Shown: positions 7,156-16,683 of the stretch, in pieces
Layout of the letters: every line of letters begins with the position of its first letter
How positions within the stretch are numbered: position 1 is the stretch's first letter
Assembly (NCBI GenBank): GCA_020026415.1
Contig: JAHHQL010000013.1
Location: forward strand, 1 to 50,416
Length of the DNA stretch: 50,416 nt
Source of the DNA: Alistipes sp.
Lineage (GTDB): Bacteria; Bacteroidota; Bacteroidia; Bacteroidales; Rikenellaceae
Direction of reading: 5' to 3'
Position numbers and translations under genes: made by a program
Notes under the pieces: generated by a model
Told to the model about the DNA's origin: nothing
The model's input: the letters and a program-made list of their open reading frames with translations, nothing else
Database searches by the model: none

Positions 7156-9753
7156 TTATTCGTCGTGCAGGGCATCGGCAGGGTTATACTTCACGGCGCG
7201 GTTGGCGGGCAGCCAGATTCCGCAAATGATCGCCAGCGCAAGGATCGCCCAAGTGACTGCATTCGTCACCACAAAGCGCATCACGGGAGACCCTATCAGC
7301 AGTCGGGTTGTTTCTGGTGTATAGGTGATCACTTCGGCCAAAATCAACTGACTTTCGATCAGCATGGCGGGCAGTGAGGCAACCGCCAACAACATGAGGC
7401 CTTCTTTAAACAACATCCGACGGATGCGTCGTTTGTCCGCACCCATCGCCATGCGAAGACCGATCTCCTCGCGGCGCAAGCGTACCCGATACCAGAACAT
7501 ACCGATCACGCAAAGGATGACATTCAAGAGGAAGAACAGCGACATGACCACCCCGAATCGGATCAAAGTAAGATAGCCGAATTCCTCGTTGAGTTCGGTA
7601 CGGATCTGACGATAGGATTTGATCTGCTTGAGGTAGAAATTTCCAAAACGCAACTCATCGGACATCGTTTCAATAAACCGCTCCTCGAAATTCCGTTCCG
7701 AAACGCCCTCTTTAAGATGCACCACAAACACGGGAAGATCTTCCGACTCAAGGTGATCCGCGATGTCCGTTCCCCGGAAACAATACCCCTGCGGTATTTC
7801 GTAATCGGTTCGTTTGAGGTCTTTCACGATGCCCACAATGCGCAGATCCTGTCCGCTGCTGACATTCTTCACGGTCTGTCCCAGTGCATTCCCGTTGGGA
7901 TACAGTTCTTTGACCAATCGCTCCGACACGACCACCGACAGAGGATCCGACAAATCGAAATCGCGCATCGACACGGCCTTTCCGTCGGGCGTTTCCAGAC
8001 CGAACATTCCGAAGAAATCGGTCTTGGGATAGACCACATTCGTATTGCAGAAAAAGGTTCGGGTCGTATCCCGCGGATTTTGATACCCGTTGCTACTATA
8101 GTCACCCACACAGGGCATACCTCCGTACGTCATCACAACAGCCACCTTGTCAAAATTGGAACATTGCTCCAAACGGCGTAATACATGCCGGAAATCCTCC
8201 ATACGCCGTTCCGGGCTGTCGGCCGCCGAATCATGCCCCTGATGGGCTTCGGAATAGACGCCCAACGAAACGACCCATTCGCGATCGGTCTTAAATTCCG
8301 ACGAATTCATACGGGTCAGTCCCATCATGATGCCAAATTCCGAGGCCATCCACAGCAGCACAAAGACCAGCATCAACTCCAATCCGATCCACGCATTTTT
8401 GCGCACACGGGTAAAGAACGACATTCCCCGTCCGCCGATCATCGTTGCGCCCACCATCGGCGAAAGCGACTCGACAATCGGACGGCGCGAAGCACGCCAC
8501 GCGGGAATCAAAGCCGAAACGAGATTCAGCACCAGACACACCGCAACGCCCCCCATAAAAGCAACCGGTTTGAAGAACATCTCGGGCGCAAGCACAACCT
8601 CGCCTCGTTCGAGAAAACGCCAATCGAGAAGCAGTTTGAAGAACCAATCCCCGCAAACAACCAACAAGAGATAGGAAACCAACAACCCCAACAATCCGCC
8701 GAGCAGGGTAAACAGCAAATTTTCAAAGATGACCTGTCGGAACAACATCGGTCTTGAGGCACCGAACGCGCGTCTTACGCCCAATTCCGCCATACGGCGT
8801 TCCATACGGGAATCGGCCATACCCGAAAGGTTGATTGCAGGCACCAACAAAAGGGTAAGCAACAGAACCAAACCGTTCAACCATACAGAGGTATAATCCA
8901 CTGGCTTTCCGTTACGCGCGTGGAAGAAATCTTCGACAAACGTATCGGGTGCATCCATACACCAGAAAGTAAGTCCTTTGCCCAGCGTCTGCGAATAACG
9001 CCGCACATGCTCTTGTCCGTCTTGTTTGACCTTCTGAAGATCTACACCGCGCTCCACGAGTATATACGCTCCATACTCGCCGAGCGATCCCGACGTCTCA
9101 TAATTCCCGTACGTTTCCAGAGAAGGACGATATGCGGTATAGGGTGTCCACAGGTCGCCATAACTCAACGAGGCAAGCACCGACACGTTTTCCACCACAC
9201 CGCACACCCGATAATCCAAAAAATCGAACGAAATATGCTGTCCCACGACATCCGTTTTTCCGAATACCTGCAAGGCCAGATTCTCGGAGATGACCGCCAC
9301 GGGAAGTCCCGACTGAAAATCAGTCTCCGAGAAAGGTTTTCCGCTAAGGAACCGAAAATCGAAGACCTTCCAAAAATCAGCATTCGTTTTTCGCATATTG
9401 ACTTCGATCGACGGTCGCTTGTCGCCGGGTTGCAGCCATCCCAACGTCTGGAAATTCTCCACAACAGCCATCGCCTCGACATGTTCCATCCCGTCGAAGC
9501 AGGTATGGATCGCCTTTTCGGACAAACCCGCAAACATTTGAGTGCCATCCTCAAGCAACACACGGCCGTAATCGGCAATAAGCAGTCGATCCCGATGTGT
9601 TTCGGGGTAAATGTTCGTCAAAAGGATGGTCATGCCGACGATCAGCGCCATGATCATCGACGCGGCAAGTCCCGTTCCGACGATATAGATCAGCGAAAAG
9701 ACCCGCTCTTGTCGCAGGAGCGTCCACGCCTGTTTGAAATATTGTCGTATCAT
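7156..9753 (-). CDS. ABC transporter permease, double FtsX/MacB type
   Basis: 865 residues with duplicated architecture. An N-terminal membrane helix (about 20-44) is followed by a periplasmic MacB-like core domain to about 285, then three helices of an FtsX domain (about 288-440). A second half has a helix near 460-480, another periplasmic domain, and three helices near 745-855. Each FtsX half carries the coupling segment after its helices (GVRRAFGASRPMLF and GLRMAMGADKRRIR), which contacts the ATPase. The ATPase is a separate polypeptide, unlike classical MacB. This long permease class is common in Bacteroidetes and usually exports peptides, lipids or drugs; the substrate here is unknown. 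It lies 21 bp after the ATPase gene. Confidence 0.88.
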   Translation of the reverse strand: MIRQYFKQAWTLLRQERVFSLIYIVGTGLAASMIMALIVGMTILLTNIYPETHRDRLLIADYGRVLLEDGTQMFAGLSEKAIHTCFDGMEHVEAMAVVENFQTLGWLQPGDKRPSIEVNMRKTNADFWKVFDFRFLSGKPFSETDFQSGLPVAVISENLALQVFGKTDVVGQHISFDFLDYRVCGVVENVSVLASLSYGDLWTPYTAYRPSLETYGNYETSGSLGEYGAYILVERGVDLQKVKQDGQEHVRRYSQTLGKGLTFWCMDAPDTFVEDFFHARNGKPVDYTSVWLNGLVLLLTLLLVPAINLSGMADSRMERRMAELGVRRAFGASRPMLFRQVIFENLLFTLLGGLLGLLVSYLLLVVCGDWFFKLLLDWRFLERGEVVLAPEMFFKPVAFMGGVAVCLVLNLVSALIPAWRASRRPIVESLSPMVGATMIGGRGMSFFTRVRKNAWIGLELMLVFVLLWMASEFGIMMGLTRMNSSEFKTDREWVVSLGVYSEAHQGHDSAADSPERRMEDFRHVLRRLEQCSNFDKVAVVMTYGGMPCVGDYSSNGYQNPRDTTRTFFCNTNVVYPKTDFFGMFGLETPDGKAVSMRDFDLSDPLSVVVSERLVKELYPNGNALGQTVKNVSSGQDLRIVGIVKDLKRTDYEIPQGYCFRGTDIADHLESEDLPVFVVHLKEGVSERNFEERFIETMSDELRFGNFYLKQIKSYRQIRTELNEEFGYLTLIRFGVVMSLFFLLNVILCVIGMFWYRVRLRREEIGLRMAMGADKRRIRRMLFKEGLMLLAVASLPAMLIESQLILAEVITYTPETTRLLIGSPVMRFVVTNAVTWAILALAIICGIWLPANRAVKYNPADALHDE

Positions 9754-9774
9754 GATTTTTCTTATTTTTGAGGG

Positions 9775-10440
9775 TTATTCGACCTGTCGGCCGTCAAAGA
9801 AACGAACCACACGCCGGGTTTGACGCGCCTGCTCCTCGTTGTGCGTCACCATGACGATCGTACGCCCGTCCTCCCGATTCAGGCGGTGCAGGATCTCCAT
9901 CACCTCGGCACCCATCTTCGAATCCAGATTACCCGTCGGCTCATCGGCCAGAATGATTTCGGGGTTTCCCACAATGGCACGGGCAATCGCCACACGCTGA
10001 CACTGACCGCCCGAAAGTTGCGACGGGAAGTGGTGCATGCGGTGCGTCAGTCCCACCCGTTCCAGCACCTCCTGCACCCTTTGGCGGCGTTCGCGGCTCG
10101 GTACATTGCGGTAAAGCAACGGCAACTCCACATTATCCAGCACATCGAGCGAATTGATCAGATGGAACGACTGGAACACGAATCCCAATTTTTGGTTGCG
10201 GAACATCGCCAGTTCCCGATCCTTCATCCCGACGATGCTTGTGCCGTCGATCTCGACCACTCCGCTCGTGGGCATATCGAGCAATCCCATGATGTTCAGC
10301 AGTGTGGATTTTCCACATCCCGAAGGTCCCATGATGCTCATAAATTCGCCACGCGCCACCTCCAAATTCACATTTTCCAAAGCCTGAGTCTCGATCTCCT
10401 CCGTGCGGTAGATCTTGCTGACTTGTGTAAGTTTGATCAT
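9775..10440 (-). CDS. ABC transporter ATP-binding protein (MacB/LolD class)
   Basis: 221 residues, the usual length for a stand-alone ATPase of this class. Visible motifs are Walker A GPSGCGKST (38-46), the Q-loop region FVFQSFHL, signature LSGGQCQRVAIARA (Cys where Gln is usual), Walker B IILADEPTGNLD, and the switch histidine in VTHN. It powers the FtsX-type permease encoded next. In this mechanotransmission class the substrate is normally moved from the periplasm rather than through the membrane protein itself. One base separates it from the membrane fusion protein stop codon, which indicates tight coupling. Confidence 0.93.
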   Translation of the reverse strand: MIKLTQVSKIYRTEEIETQALENVNLEVARGEFMSIMGPSGCGKSTLLNIMGLLDMPTSGVVEIDGTSIVGMKDRELAMFRNQKLGFVFQSFHLINSLDVLDNVELPLLYRNVPSRERRQRVQEVLERVGLTHRMHHFPSQLSGGQCQRVAIARAIVGNPEIILADEPTGNLDSKMGAEVMEILHRLNREDGRTIVMVTHNEEQARQTRRVVRFFDGRQVE

Positions 10441-10441
10441 A

Positions 10442-11689
10442 CTATTTAATATTTATAGTTTTCTTTTCCTTGAAATCGGTCATATTGCTTATGACCACCT
10501 TGTCACCCGCATGAAGGCCTTCGATGACCTCCACCCGCTCGAAACTGCTCTCACCCAAACGCACCCGACGGCGCACCAAGCGATCCTTATCCTTCAACAC
10601 AAACAGATCGTATTCGCCCGCACCCGCATAATAAGGCGCATTCTGCAAACGGAGCACCCGCTCCTTGAGAGCGTTCATCACATGCACATCGACCCTTAAC
10701 CCCGAACGCAGACACGCATCGTTATCCCTGTCCAACTGAACCGTAAATGCGATGATGCCGTTCTTGCTTTGCGGGGTCAGATTGCTCACCACGCCCGTGA
10801 GCCGCTGCCGACCCGCCATCACCACCGTACGACTGCCGACCGCCACGCGATCGCCATAGCCGTCGGCAATCTCACACTCCACCTTGAAATGGCTCAAGTC
10901 GGAAATCACCGCCACCTGTTCGCCTTGCAGGATCTGCGCCCCCACCTGATTGTTGATGAACGTGAGGACGGCCTTGCGCGGGGAACGGATCTCGGCATCC
11001 TCCAACGTGCGTTTCATCTCTGCAAGTTCCTTTTGAAAGATTCTAAATTCGAGTTCCTTAACCTTCAGATCGGCCTTTTTGACCTGTTGTCCGTTTTCGT
11101 ACATCTGGCGCAGTTGTTCCAATTCGAGTTTTCCCGTGTCGTAGGCCAGTTCGGCTTGGCGCACCCGATCGGTCGTACCGCTTCCCATGCTGTCCAAATA
11201 GCGTTCGTTGCGCAATTCGACCTCCATGCGGTCGAGATTCATGGCGCAAATTTTCACTTTCATCTTCAGGTCGCTCAAAAAAGTCTGATTGTCGATGCGC
11301 AATTGTTCGAGTTGGCAACGCCGCATCTGCTCCTCGTCGAGCATCTTGCGGTAGGCGGTTTCGGTACTCTGCAAATCGAGTTTCAGCAGAGGCGTACCCT
11401 CCTCCACAAGATCACCGCTTCGGCTGTAAACCTGAACGATACGGGTATTGATCGGCGAGAGGATGATCTCCTCGAAGGCAGGGACGACCTTACCCGATGC
11501 CCCGACGCTCACTTCGATCGCCCCTTCATCGACCACTGCGAAAGTCAGTTCTTCCCTTTTAATCGACGGACGCAGTACCGAAACAAGGCCGTAAAGCACC
11601 ACGCCTACGCCCAGCACAACCGCCCCACAGCGCATCATGCGTCCGCGGCGGATTTTCAGTCGTTCTTCTTTTGATATTTCCCGATCCAT
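10442..11689 (-). CDS. HlyD/MacA-type membrane fusion protein
   Basis: About 415 residues from the ATG at 11689 (MDREISKEER). A longer frame from 11746 would start upstream of the sigma-54-like promoter and is therefore unlikely. One N-terminal membrane helix (about 20-41) anchors the protein. The lipoyl/barrel-sandwich half motifs follow (VSVGASGKVVP and an IRSPRKAVLTFI stretch near 250) with a long coiled-coil hairpin between them (about 115-235), then a beta-barrel domain. It should bridge the inner-membrane permease and the TolC-like channel. It is the first gene of the six-gene export/regulator operon. Confidence 0.9.
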   Translation of the reverse strand: MDREISKEERLKIRRGRMMRCGAVVLGVGVVLYGLVSVLRPSIKREELTFAVVDEGAIEVSVGASGKVVPAFEEIILSPINTRIVQVYSRSGDLVEEGTPLLKLDLQSTETAYRKMLDEEQMRRCQLEQLRIDNQTFLSDLKMKVKICAMNLDRMEVELRNERYLDSMGSGTTDRVRQAELAYDTGKLELEQLRQMYENGQQVKKADLKVKELEFRIFQKELAEMKRTLEDAEIRSPRKAVLTFINNQVGAQILQGEQVAVISDLSHFKVECEIADGYGDRVAVGSRTVVMAGRQRLTGVVSNLTPQSKNGIIAFTVQLDRDNDACLRSGLRVDVHVMNALKERVLRLQNAPYYAGAGEYDLFVLKDKDRLVRRRVRLGESSFERVEVIEGLHAGDKVVISNMTDFKEKKTINIK

Positions 11690-11715
11690 AGTTTTTTTCG
11701 TTTTGCATCTGCCTT

Positions 11716-11734
11716 GAACAATCCGCATGCCAAA
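11716..11734 (-). promoter_or_regulatory. sigma-54 (-24/-12) promoter of the export operon
   Basis: Read on the minus strand, TTTGGCATGCGGATTGTTC matches TGGCACG-N4-TTGCW except for T for C in each element. The -24 GG (11731-11730) and -12 G (11719) have the required 10-bp spacing. Transcription would start near 11707, giving a leader of about 18 nt before the fusion-protein ATG. The operon itself encodes a sigma-54 activator, which supports the call. Confidence 0.6.
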
Positions 11735-11784
11735 CATGTAACACACAACATATCAACTGATTTGCCTCAAAACAAGGTGTACGA

Positions 11785-11828
11785 TTTCGGACACTCATCC
11801 GTTTTCGGACAAAGTTGCAGATTTTCGG
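11785..11828. promoter_or_regulatory. phased TTTCGG repeats, candidate enhancer sites
   Basis: TTTCGG occurs at 11785, 11803 and 11823; the first two extend to TTTCGGACA. Spacings of 18 and 20 bp are close to two helical turns. The middle copy is part of a palindrome, TCCGTTTTCGGA (11798-11809). Relative to the predicted sigma-54 start (about 11707) the sites lie at roughly -78 to -121, where NtrC-type activators bind. Confidence 0.45.
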
Positions 11829-11837
11829 GGAGGGGAC

Positions 11838-11868
11838 TTGTTTTTACCCGACAGAAAAATTAAATTTG
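11838..11868 (+). promoter_or_regulatory. Bacteroidetes promoter for the beta-galactosidase gene
   Basis: TTG (11838-11840), 20 bp, then TAAATTTG (11861-11868). The start point would be near 11875, about 30 nt before the ATG at 11904. It is divergent from the sigma-54 promoter 100 bp away. Confidence 0.6.
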
Positions 11869-11903
11869 TCTGGATGTTTTCTTTAAACAAACACATACGC
11901 CCT

Positions 11904-14900
11904 ATGGAAAAACAAATTCTGACTTTATGTCTTGCCCTCTCGTCGCTCGTTACGCTGCGTGCGCAAACCTTCACCGAGTGGCAGGATCAAAGTGTAAACG
12001 AACGCAACCGAATGCGGATGCACACTTCATTTTTCGCCTATGAGGATGCCGCCTCGGCACTTACGGCCGACAAACGCCAATCCGAGCGTTTTCTGTCGAT
12101 AGACGGCACGTGGAAATTCTTCGGTGCGGAGCATGCAGACCAACGCCCTCGTGATTTTTTCCGTCCCGCATACGATGACTCCGCTTGGGGTACGATGCCG
12201 ATTCCGGGCATTTGGGAATTGAACGGATTCGGCGACCCGATGTATGTCAATATCGAATACCCGTGGGATACCCATTTCAAGAACAATCCGCCGTATGTCC
12301 CCGAATATCGCAACCATGTGGGTTCTTACCGCCGAATGATCGAGATCCCCGAATCGTGGTCGGGCAAACAGATCATCGCCCATTTCGGATCGGTCACCTC
12401 GAACCTTTACCTGTGGGTAAACGGTCGTTTTGTCGGTTACAGCGAAGATTCGAAACTCGCCACCGAATTTGACCTTACGCCCTACCTCAAACCCGGCAAA
12501 AACCTCTTCGCCATGCAGGTGTTCCGCTGGTCGGACGGCACTTATTTCGAGTGTCAGGATTTCTTCCGTCTGGCAGGATTTGCACGCGAGAGTTATCTGT
12601 TTGCACGCGAAAAGCGTCATATCAACGATGTGCAGTTGAGCACCACCCTTTCCGAGGATTATACCCGCGGAACGCTTTCCGTAAGGATGCTCCTTCCGAA
12701 AGAGAGCAAAGGATGCACCGTCGATCTGACCCTTAAAGATCCCCACGGGAAAGTAATTGCCTCCTCCTCTTCAAAAGTTACATCTACTTCGCTTACCGCC
12801 ACGCTCGATGCCGGAAAGATCGGCCTGTGGTCGGCCGAAACGCCCACACTCTACGGGGTGGAGGTCACGCTCAAAGCCGCTGACGGACGCACGCTGGAGG
12901 TAATTCCCCTTCATACGGGATTCCGCGAAGTGAAGATCGAAAATGCGCAGTTGCTCGTAAACGGGAAACCCGTCCTCATCAAGGGTGTGAACCGTCACGA
13001 ACTCGATCCCGACGGCGGTTATGTCGTATCGCGCGAACGGATGTTGCAGGATATTCGCATCATGAAGGAGAACAACATCAACGCCGTGCGCACGTGTCAC
13101 TATCCCGACGATCCCTATTGGTATGAATTGTGCGACCGATACGGACTTTATGTCGTGGCCGAGGCCAACATCGAAAGCCACGGCATGGGTTACGAAGAAC
13201 GCTCGCTGGCAAAGGATCCGCGCTTCGAAAAAGCGCATCTCGAACGTAACCGGCGCAACGTATTAGCGCAATACAACCACCCGTCGGTGATCATCTGGTC
13301 GCTCGGAAACGAGGCGGGTGACGGCGTGAATTTCGCAGCCTGCTACGATTGGATCAAAACTTACGATCCGTCGCGCCCGATCCACTACGAACGCTCGACC
13401 CCGTTCCGCGGTACGCCCCACACCGACATCATGTGTCCGATGTATTGGAATTACGACCAATGCGAACGCTACCTGAAGAGCAATCCCCAGAAGCCGTTGA
13501 TCCAGTGCGAATATGCCCATGCCATGGGTAACTCGATGGGCGGTTTCGGCGAATATTGGGCACTGATCCGCAAATATCCCTGCTACCAAGGCGGGTTCAT
13601 TTGGGATTTTGTCGATCAGTCGTTACGCAAGGTAAACGCCAAGGGCGTGGAGATCATGGCCTACGGCGGTGACTGGAACAAGGAAGACCCCTCGACGCAG
13701 AATTTCTGCGACAACGGCCTTATCTCGCCCGACCGCATCCCCAATCCCCACATGCACGAGGTACGCTATTGGCATCAGCCGATTTGGACAACGCTGTCGG
13801 AAGATTTGAAAACGCTGACGGCACACAACGAGAATTTCTTCCGCACGATCGACAACTGCCACGTGCGTTGGACGCTTTTGCAGGACGGCCGTCCGATCCG
13901 CAGCGGACTGATCCCCGGAACCCACATCCGCCCGCAGGAGAACGAGATATTTGCGTTGCCGCTGAATCGGGAGGAGTTGCCCGCCGAGGGTGAACTTTTG
14001 CTGAATGTCGCCTACCTGCTTACAGATGCCGAGCCGCTGCTCGAACCCGACCACTGTCTTGCCTATCAGCAGTTTGTAGTGCGCGAGAAGAAAGCAGAAG
14101 CACTTGAAATTGCACAGCATTCCGCCCCGATCCGCATTACGGACAATTACCGAAAATATCTCTTTGTCGAAAGCGACGCAATGCGCCTTACGATCGACCG
14201 TGAAAGCGGTCTTATCATCGGCTACGAGGTGAACGGCCGTCCGATGCTGGCAGAAGGGGCTTCGCTCCGTCCCAATTTCTGGCGTGCCCCCACCGACAAC
14301 GATTTCGGTGCGGGTCTGCAAACCAAACACCGCGTATGGGAAGATCCGGGGTTGCAGTTGCGCGAGTTGAACTACTCGATCGAAGACGGCATTGCGGTGA
14401 TTACCGCCACCCATTCACTGAATCGTGTCGGCGGAAGTCTCGAACTCGAATATCGGATAAACGATGCGGGCGAGATTCTGGTACGTCAGAGCCTCAAAGC
14501 CGACCCGACCCGCCAGAATCCCGATATGATGCGTTTCGGCATGCGGATGGAGATGCCCCGCGGCTATGAACAGATCGAATACTACGGACGAGGCCCGTGG
14601 GAGAATTACACGGATCGCAAATCGAGCAGCCTTGTAGGTATTTACCGCCAGACGGTCGATGAACAGTTCTACCCCTACATCCGTCCGCAGGAGACCGGCA
14701 CCAAGAGCGACATCCGCCACTGGGCACAGACCGACAAATCGGGATGCGGTCTTCGCTTTACGGCCTCCGCTCCGTTCTTCATGTCGGCACTCCACTACAC
14801 GCAGGAGTCGCTGGACGAGGGGCTTGTAAAACGACAGGCGCACTCGGCAGAAGTCGTCCCCGTCGAGGATGTTTGTCTTGCGATCGACGGCGCACAATAC

Positions 14901-15005
14901 GGATTAGGATGTGTCGATTCATGGTACAGTCTTCCGATGAAGCAATACCAACTGCCCTATGCAGACCGAAGTTTTCGATTCAAAATCACCCCGATAACCC
15001 GATAA
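11904..15005 (+). CDS. lacZ: secreted GH2 beta-galactosidase
   Basis: 1033 residues from the ATG at 11904. A TTG at 11838 would extend the frame, but it overlaps the promoter and lacks a signal peptide at its front. From 11904 there is a clean Sec signal (MEKQILTLCLALSSLVTLRAQ). Domains follow E. coli LacZ: jelly-roll sugar-binding domain (about 45-225), immunoglobulin-like domain, TIM barrel (about 330-630), second Ig-like domain and the large C-terminal beta-sandwich. The acid/base is Glu470 in SLGNEAGDG and the nucleophile Glu536 in IQCEYAHAMG, close to E. coli Glu461 and Glu537. It hydrolyses terminal beta-galactosides in the periplasm or outside. No polysaccharide-utilisation partners (SusC/SusD) adjoin it, so the true substrate, lactose or a host/plant glycan, is open. 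Confidence 0.95.
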   Translation: MEKQILTLCLALSSLVTLRAQTFTEWQDQSVNERNRMRMHTSFFAYEDAASALTADKRQSERFLSIDGTWKFFGAEHADQRPRDFFRPAYDDSAWGTMPIPGIWELNGFGDPMYVNIEYPWDTHFKNNPPYVPEYRNHVGSYRRMIEIPESWSGKQIIAHFGSVTSNLYLWVNGRFVGYSEDSKLATEFDLTPYLKPGKNLFAMQVFRWSDGTYFECQDFFRLAGFARESYLFAREKRHINDVQLSTTLSEDYTRGTLSVRMLLPKESKGCTVDLTLKDPHGKVIASSSSKVTSTSLTATLDAGKIGLWSAETPTLYGVEVTLKAADGRTLEVIPLHTGFREVKIENAQLLVNGKPVLIKGVNRHELDPDGGYVVSRERMLQDIRIMKENNINAVRTCHYPDDPYWYELCDRYGLYVVAEANIESHGMGYEERSLAKDPRFEKAHLERNRRNVLAQYNHPSVIIWSLGNEAGDGVNFAACYDWIKTYDPSRPIHYERSTPFRGTPHTDIMCPMYWNYDQCERYLKSNPQKPLIQCEYAHAMGNSMGGFGEYWALIRKYPCYQGGFIWDFVDQSLRKVNAKGVEIMAYGGDWNKEDPSTQNFCDNGLISPDRIPNPHMHEVRYWHQPIWTTLSEDLKTLTAHNENFFRTIDNCHVRWTLLQDGRPIRSGLIPGTHIRPQENEIFALPLNREELPAEGELLLNVAYLLTDAEPLLEPDHCLAYQQFVVREKKAEALEIAQHSAPIRITDNYRKYLFVESDAMRLTIDRESGLIIGYEVNGRPMLAEGASLRPNFWRAPTDNDFGAGLQTKHRVWEDPGLQLRELNYSIEDGIAVITATHSLNRVGGSLELEYRINDAGEILVRQSLKADPTRQNPDMMRFGMRMEMPRGYEQIEYYGRGPWENYTDRKSSSLVGIYRQTVDEQFYPYIRPQETGTKSDIRHWAQTDKSGCGLRFTASAPFFMSALHYTQESLDEGLVKRQAHSAEVVPVEDVCLAIDGAQYGLGCVDSWYSLPMKQYQLPYADRSFRFKITPITR

Positions 15006-15011
15006 AAACAA

Positions 15012-15044
15012 AAAAGAGCCGACAGAATATCTGTCGGCTCTTTT
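15012..15044. terminator. bidirectional rho-independent terminator
   Basis: AAAAGAGCCGACAG (15012-15025) pairs perfectly with CTGTCGGCTCTTTT (15031-15044) around AATAT. It is flanked by A and T runs and lies between the convergent beta-galactosidase gene and the fimbrial operon, ending both. Confidence 0.92.
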
Positions 15045-15061
15045 CTTTTCAAAACAGGAAT

Positions 15062-16678
15062 CTATTTCACCACCCAATTCTGATACACTTCGATCAATGC
15101 ATCCGGTTTTTTCACTTCCAAATTGGGAAGGCGGGACTCAATCCAAATCTCCAACAAAGAACATTCGTTCCCCAAATATTGTCTGAGAGTCAATTCCTCG
15201 TCTTTTGCCAACCAACCTCCCGAATTATAAATGCCCTTGGTCATCATAAATTCCTCCCATGTTTTTCCATTGACGGTCATTTTCTTGAACAGATTGTCAA
15301 TATTGACCGTAATCCGCTCTTTTTTAAGATCGGCTGTCGTCTCGACTTTCCATACGGGATCGCACACATAAAGTCTTTTTTCGTTAAGTCCGTGTTCCAG
15401 ACGGGGGATACCGGTCAGTTCAAAGAACGAATTATGGTCGTTTTCCTGATAAAAACGCAACGAGTTGATCTCGTTATAACCCGCTCCCGTAAAACCTATG
15501 ATCCGAAACATTCCGTCAGGATCGACCGACAACTTTACCACATTCGAAGATCCTTCGACATGCGCAGGGCGGCGATCAAAACCCAAGGCATTGGCATAGC
15601 CCCTGCCCGCTGCGGATTCATAGGTGATATTCACCCGGCTATTTCCGTCGGTGTACCATGTCCCGATTTTCTTGTATTTCTCAAGCGGCGTGATCAGCCT
15701 CACGTATTTATTGATAATCAGATCTTTAATGCTCTGCGCAATAAGATCCCGATTGGCCTCGATAAGTTTCAAAAACATATTGCCTTCGCCGTTTTCACCC
15801 TTGAACGGATACTTTGCCTTATTCCCGTCTGTTTTGTCGATGACTTTAGCACGGAGATCCTTGCAAAAATTATTCGTTGCTCCGGTGATGCTGTTCGAAA
15901 GTTCGGCGGCATAGGTCTGATAGAAACCCCGTTCGATGGCATTATACAGGTTACGATCCCCATGCTCCGTTCCGTCCGGGTTCATGACCACCTCTCGCTT
16001 GAAATCGGTCCGGGCCACCACACGGCGCAACAATACCTTCTGATTCTCCGAAGCGGGTTTGGGCGTGCTGCCTGTACGGATGATCTCCCCCTCCCACATA
16101 TAATACATCGTATTGTCGGTGAGAGGGTCTGCGGGCAACAACAAACGAGCCGTAGCATAGTTTTTTTCTCCCGTCACCAGCGTTTGGGGAACGAGTTTAC
16201 CCGACTCGTCCATCACCTTCTTGAAGTGTGCGGGATCGACATTTGCCACGAACAACACGCGGTAATCCAATCCGTCGTCCAGCGTATCCTGCAAATCCTG
16301 ACGCAGTTCCCATGACATCTCTTCTCGGTTGGAAATCGGCCATTTGGTCGATCGGTTGATGCCGCGGATCTTGCGTTTTAGAAACAATTCGCCACCTGTC
16401 GCATTCTTATCCCGGACATACACATAGTGATAAAGCGACTGAATATGTTCGGCGGCAAGAGGATCACTTCCGCGCGTCGGCATCGAGGCATCACCCACCG
16501 AATAGGACACCACAAATTTTCCTTCGGGGATCTCTCCCGCTTCCGTGTCGGACTCTTCGGTCGGCACATCGGACGGAGTCTCCGGAATCGGATTCCCGTC
16601 AAGATCTTCGGTGCAGGCCGCAAGTGAAAGCATCGCCGTGACACACCACATTCCTATTTGAAAGTATTTCATCCCCAT
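15062..16678 (-). CDS. fimbrial-operon accessory lipoprotein (last gene)
   Basis: About 538 residues from the ATG at 16678; another in-frame ATG is at 16672, and a start at 16723 would overlap the previous gene. The signal ends in a lipobox (MLSLAAC), so the mature protein should be a lipoprotein. A Thr-Arg site (SMPTRGSD) follows about 60 residues later, as in other fimbrillins. The body is beta-rich (SLYHYVYVRDK, then DYRVLFVANV) in the manner of Mfa-like subunits. The C-terminus (ALIEVYQNWVVK) carries the V-x-x-x-W strand seen in its neighbours. No specific domain is recognised. It starts 5 bp after the previous gene and ends at the shared terminator, so it belongs to the fimbrial operon. 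A tip or accessory subunit is the best guess. Confidence 0.7.
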   Translation of the reverse strand: MGMKYFQIGMWCVTAMLSLAACTEDLDGNPIPETPSDVPTEESDTEAGEIPEGKFVVSYSVGDASMPTRGSDPLAAEHIQSLYHYVYVRDKNATGGELFLKRKIRGINRSTKWPISNREEMSWELRQDLQDTLDDGLDYRVLFVANVDPAHFKKVMDESGKLVPQTLVTGEKNYATARLLLPADPLTDNTMYYMWEGEIIRTGSTPKPASENQKVLLRRVVARTDFKREVVMNPDGTEHGDRNLYNAIERGFYQTYAAELSNSITGATNNFCKDLRAKVIDKTDGNKAKYPFKGENGEGNMFLKLIEANRDLIAQSIKDLIINKYVRLITPLEKYKKIGTWYTDGNSRVNITYESAAGRGYANALGFDRRPAHVEGSSNVVKLSVDPDGMFRIIGFTGAGYNEINSLRFYQENDHNSFFELTGIPRLEHGLNEKRLYVCDPVWKVETTADLKKERITVNIDNLFKKMTVNGKTWEEFMMTKGIYNSGGWLAKDEELTLRQYLGNECSLLEIWIESRLPNLEVKKPDALIEVYQNWVVK

Positions 16679-16683
16679 TTCGT

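Noticed and set aside
11690..11746. 19-residue N-terminal extension of the fusion protein
   Set aside because: It contains the sigma-54-like promoter; the ATG at 11689 gives a normal anchor helix position.
11838..11903. TTG-initiated N-terminal extension of the beta-galactosidase
   Set aside because: The extension covers the promoter and removes the signal peptide from the N-terminus; the ATG at 11904 is preferred.
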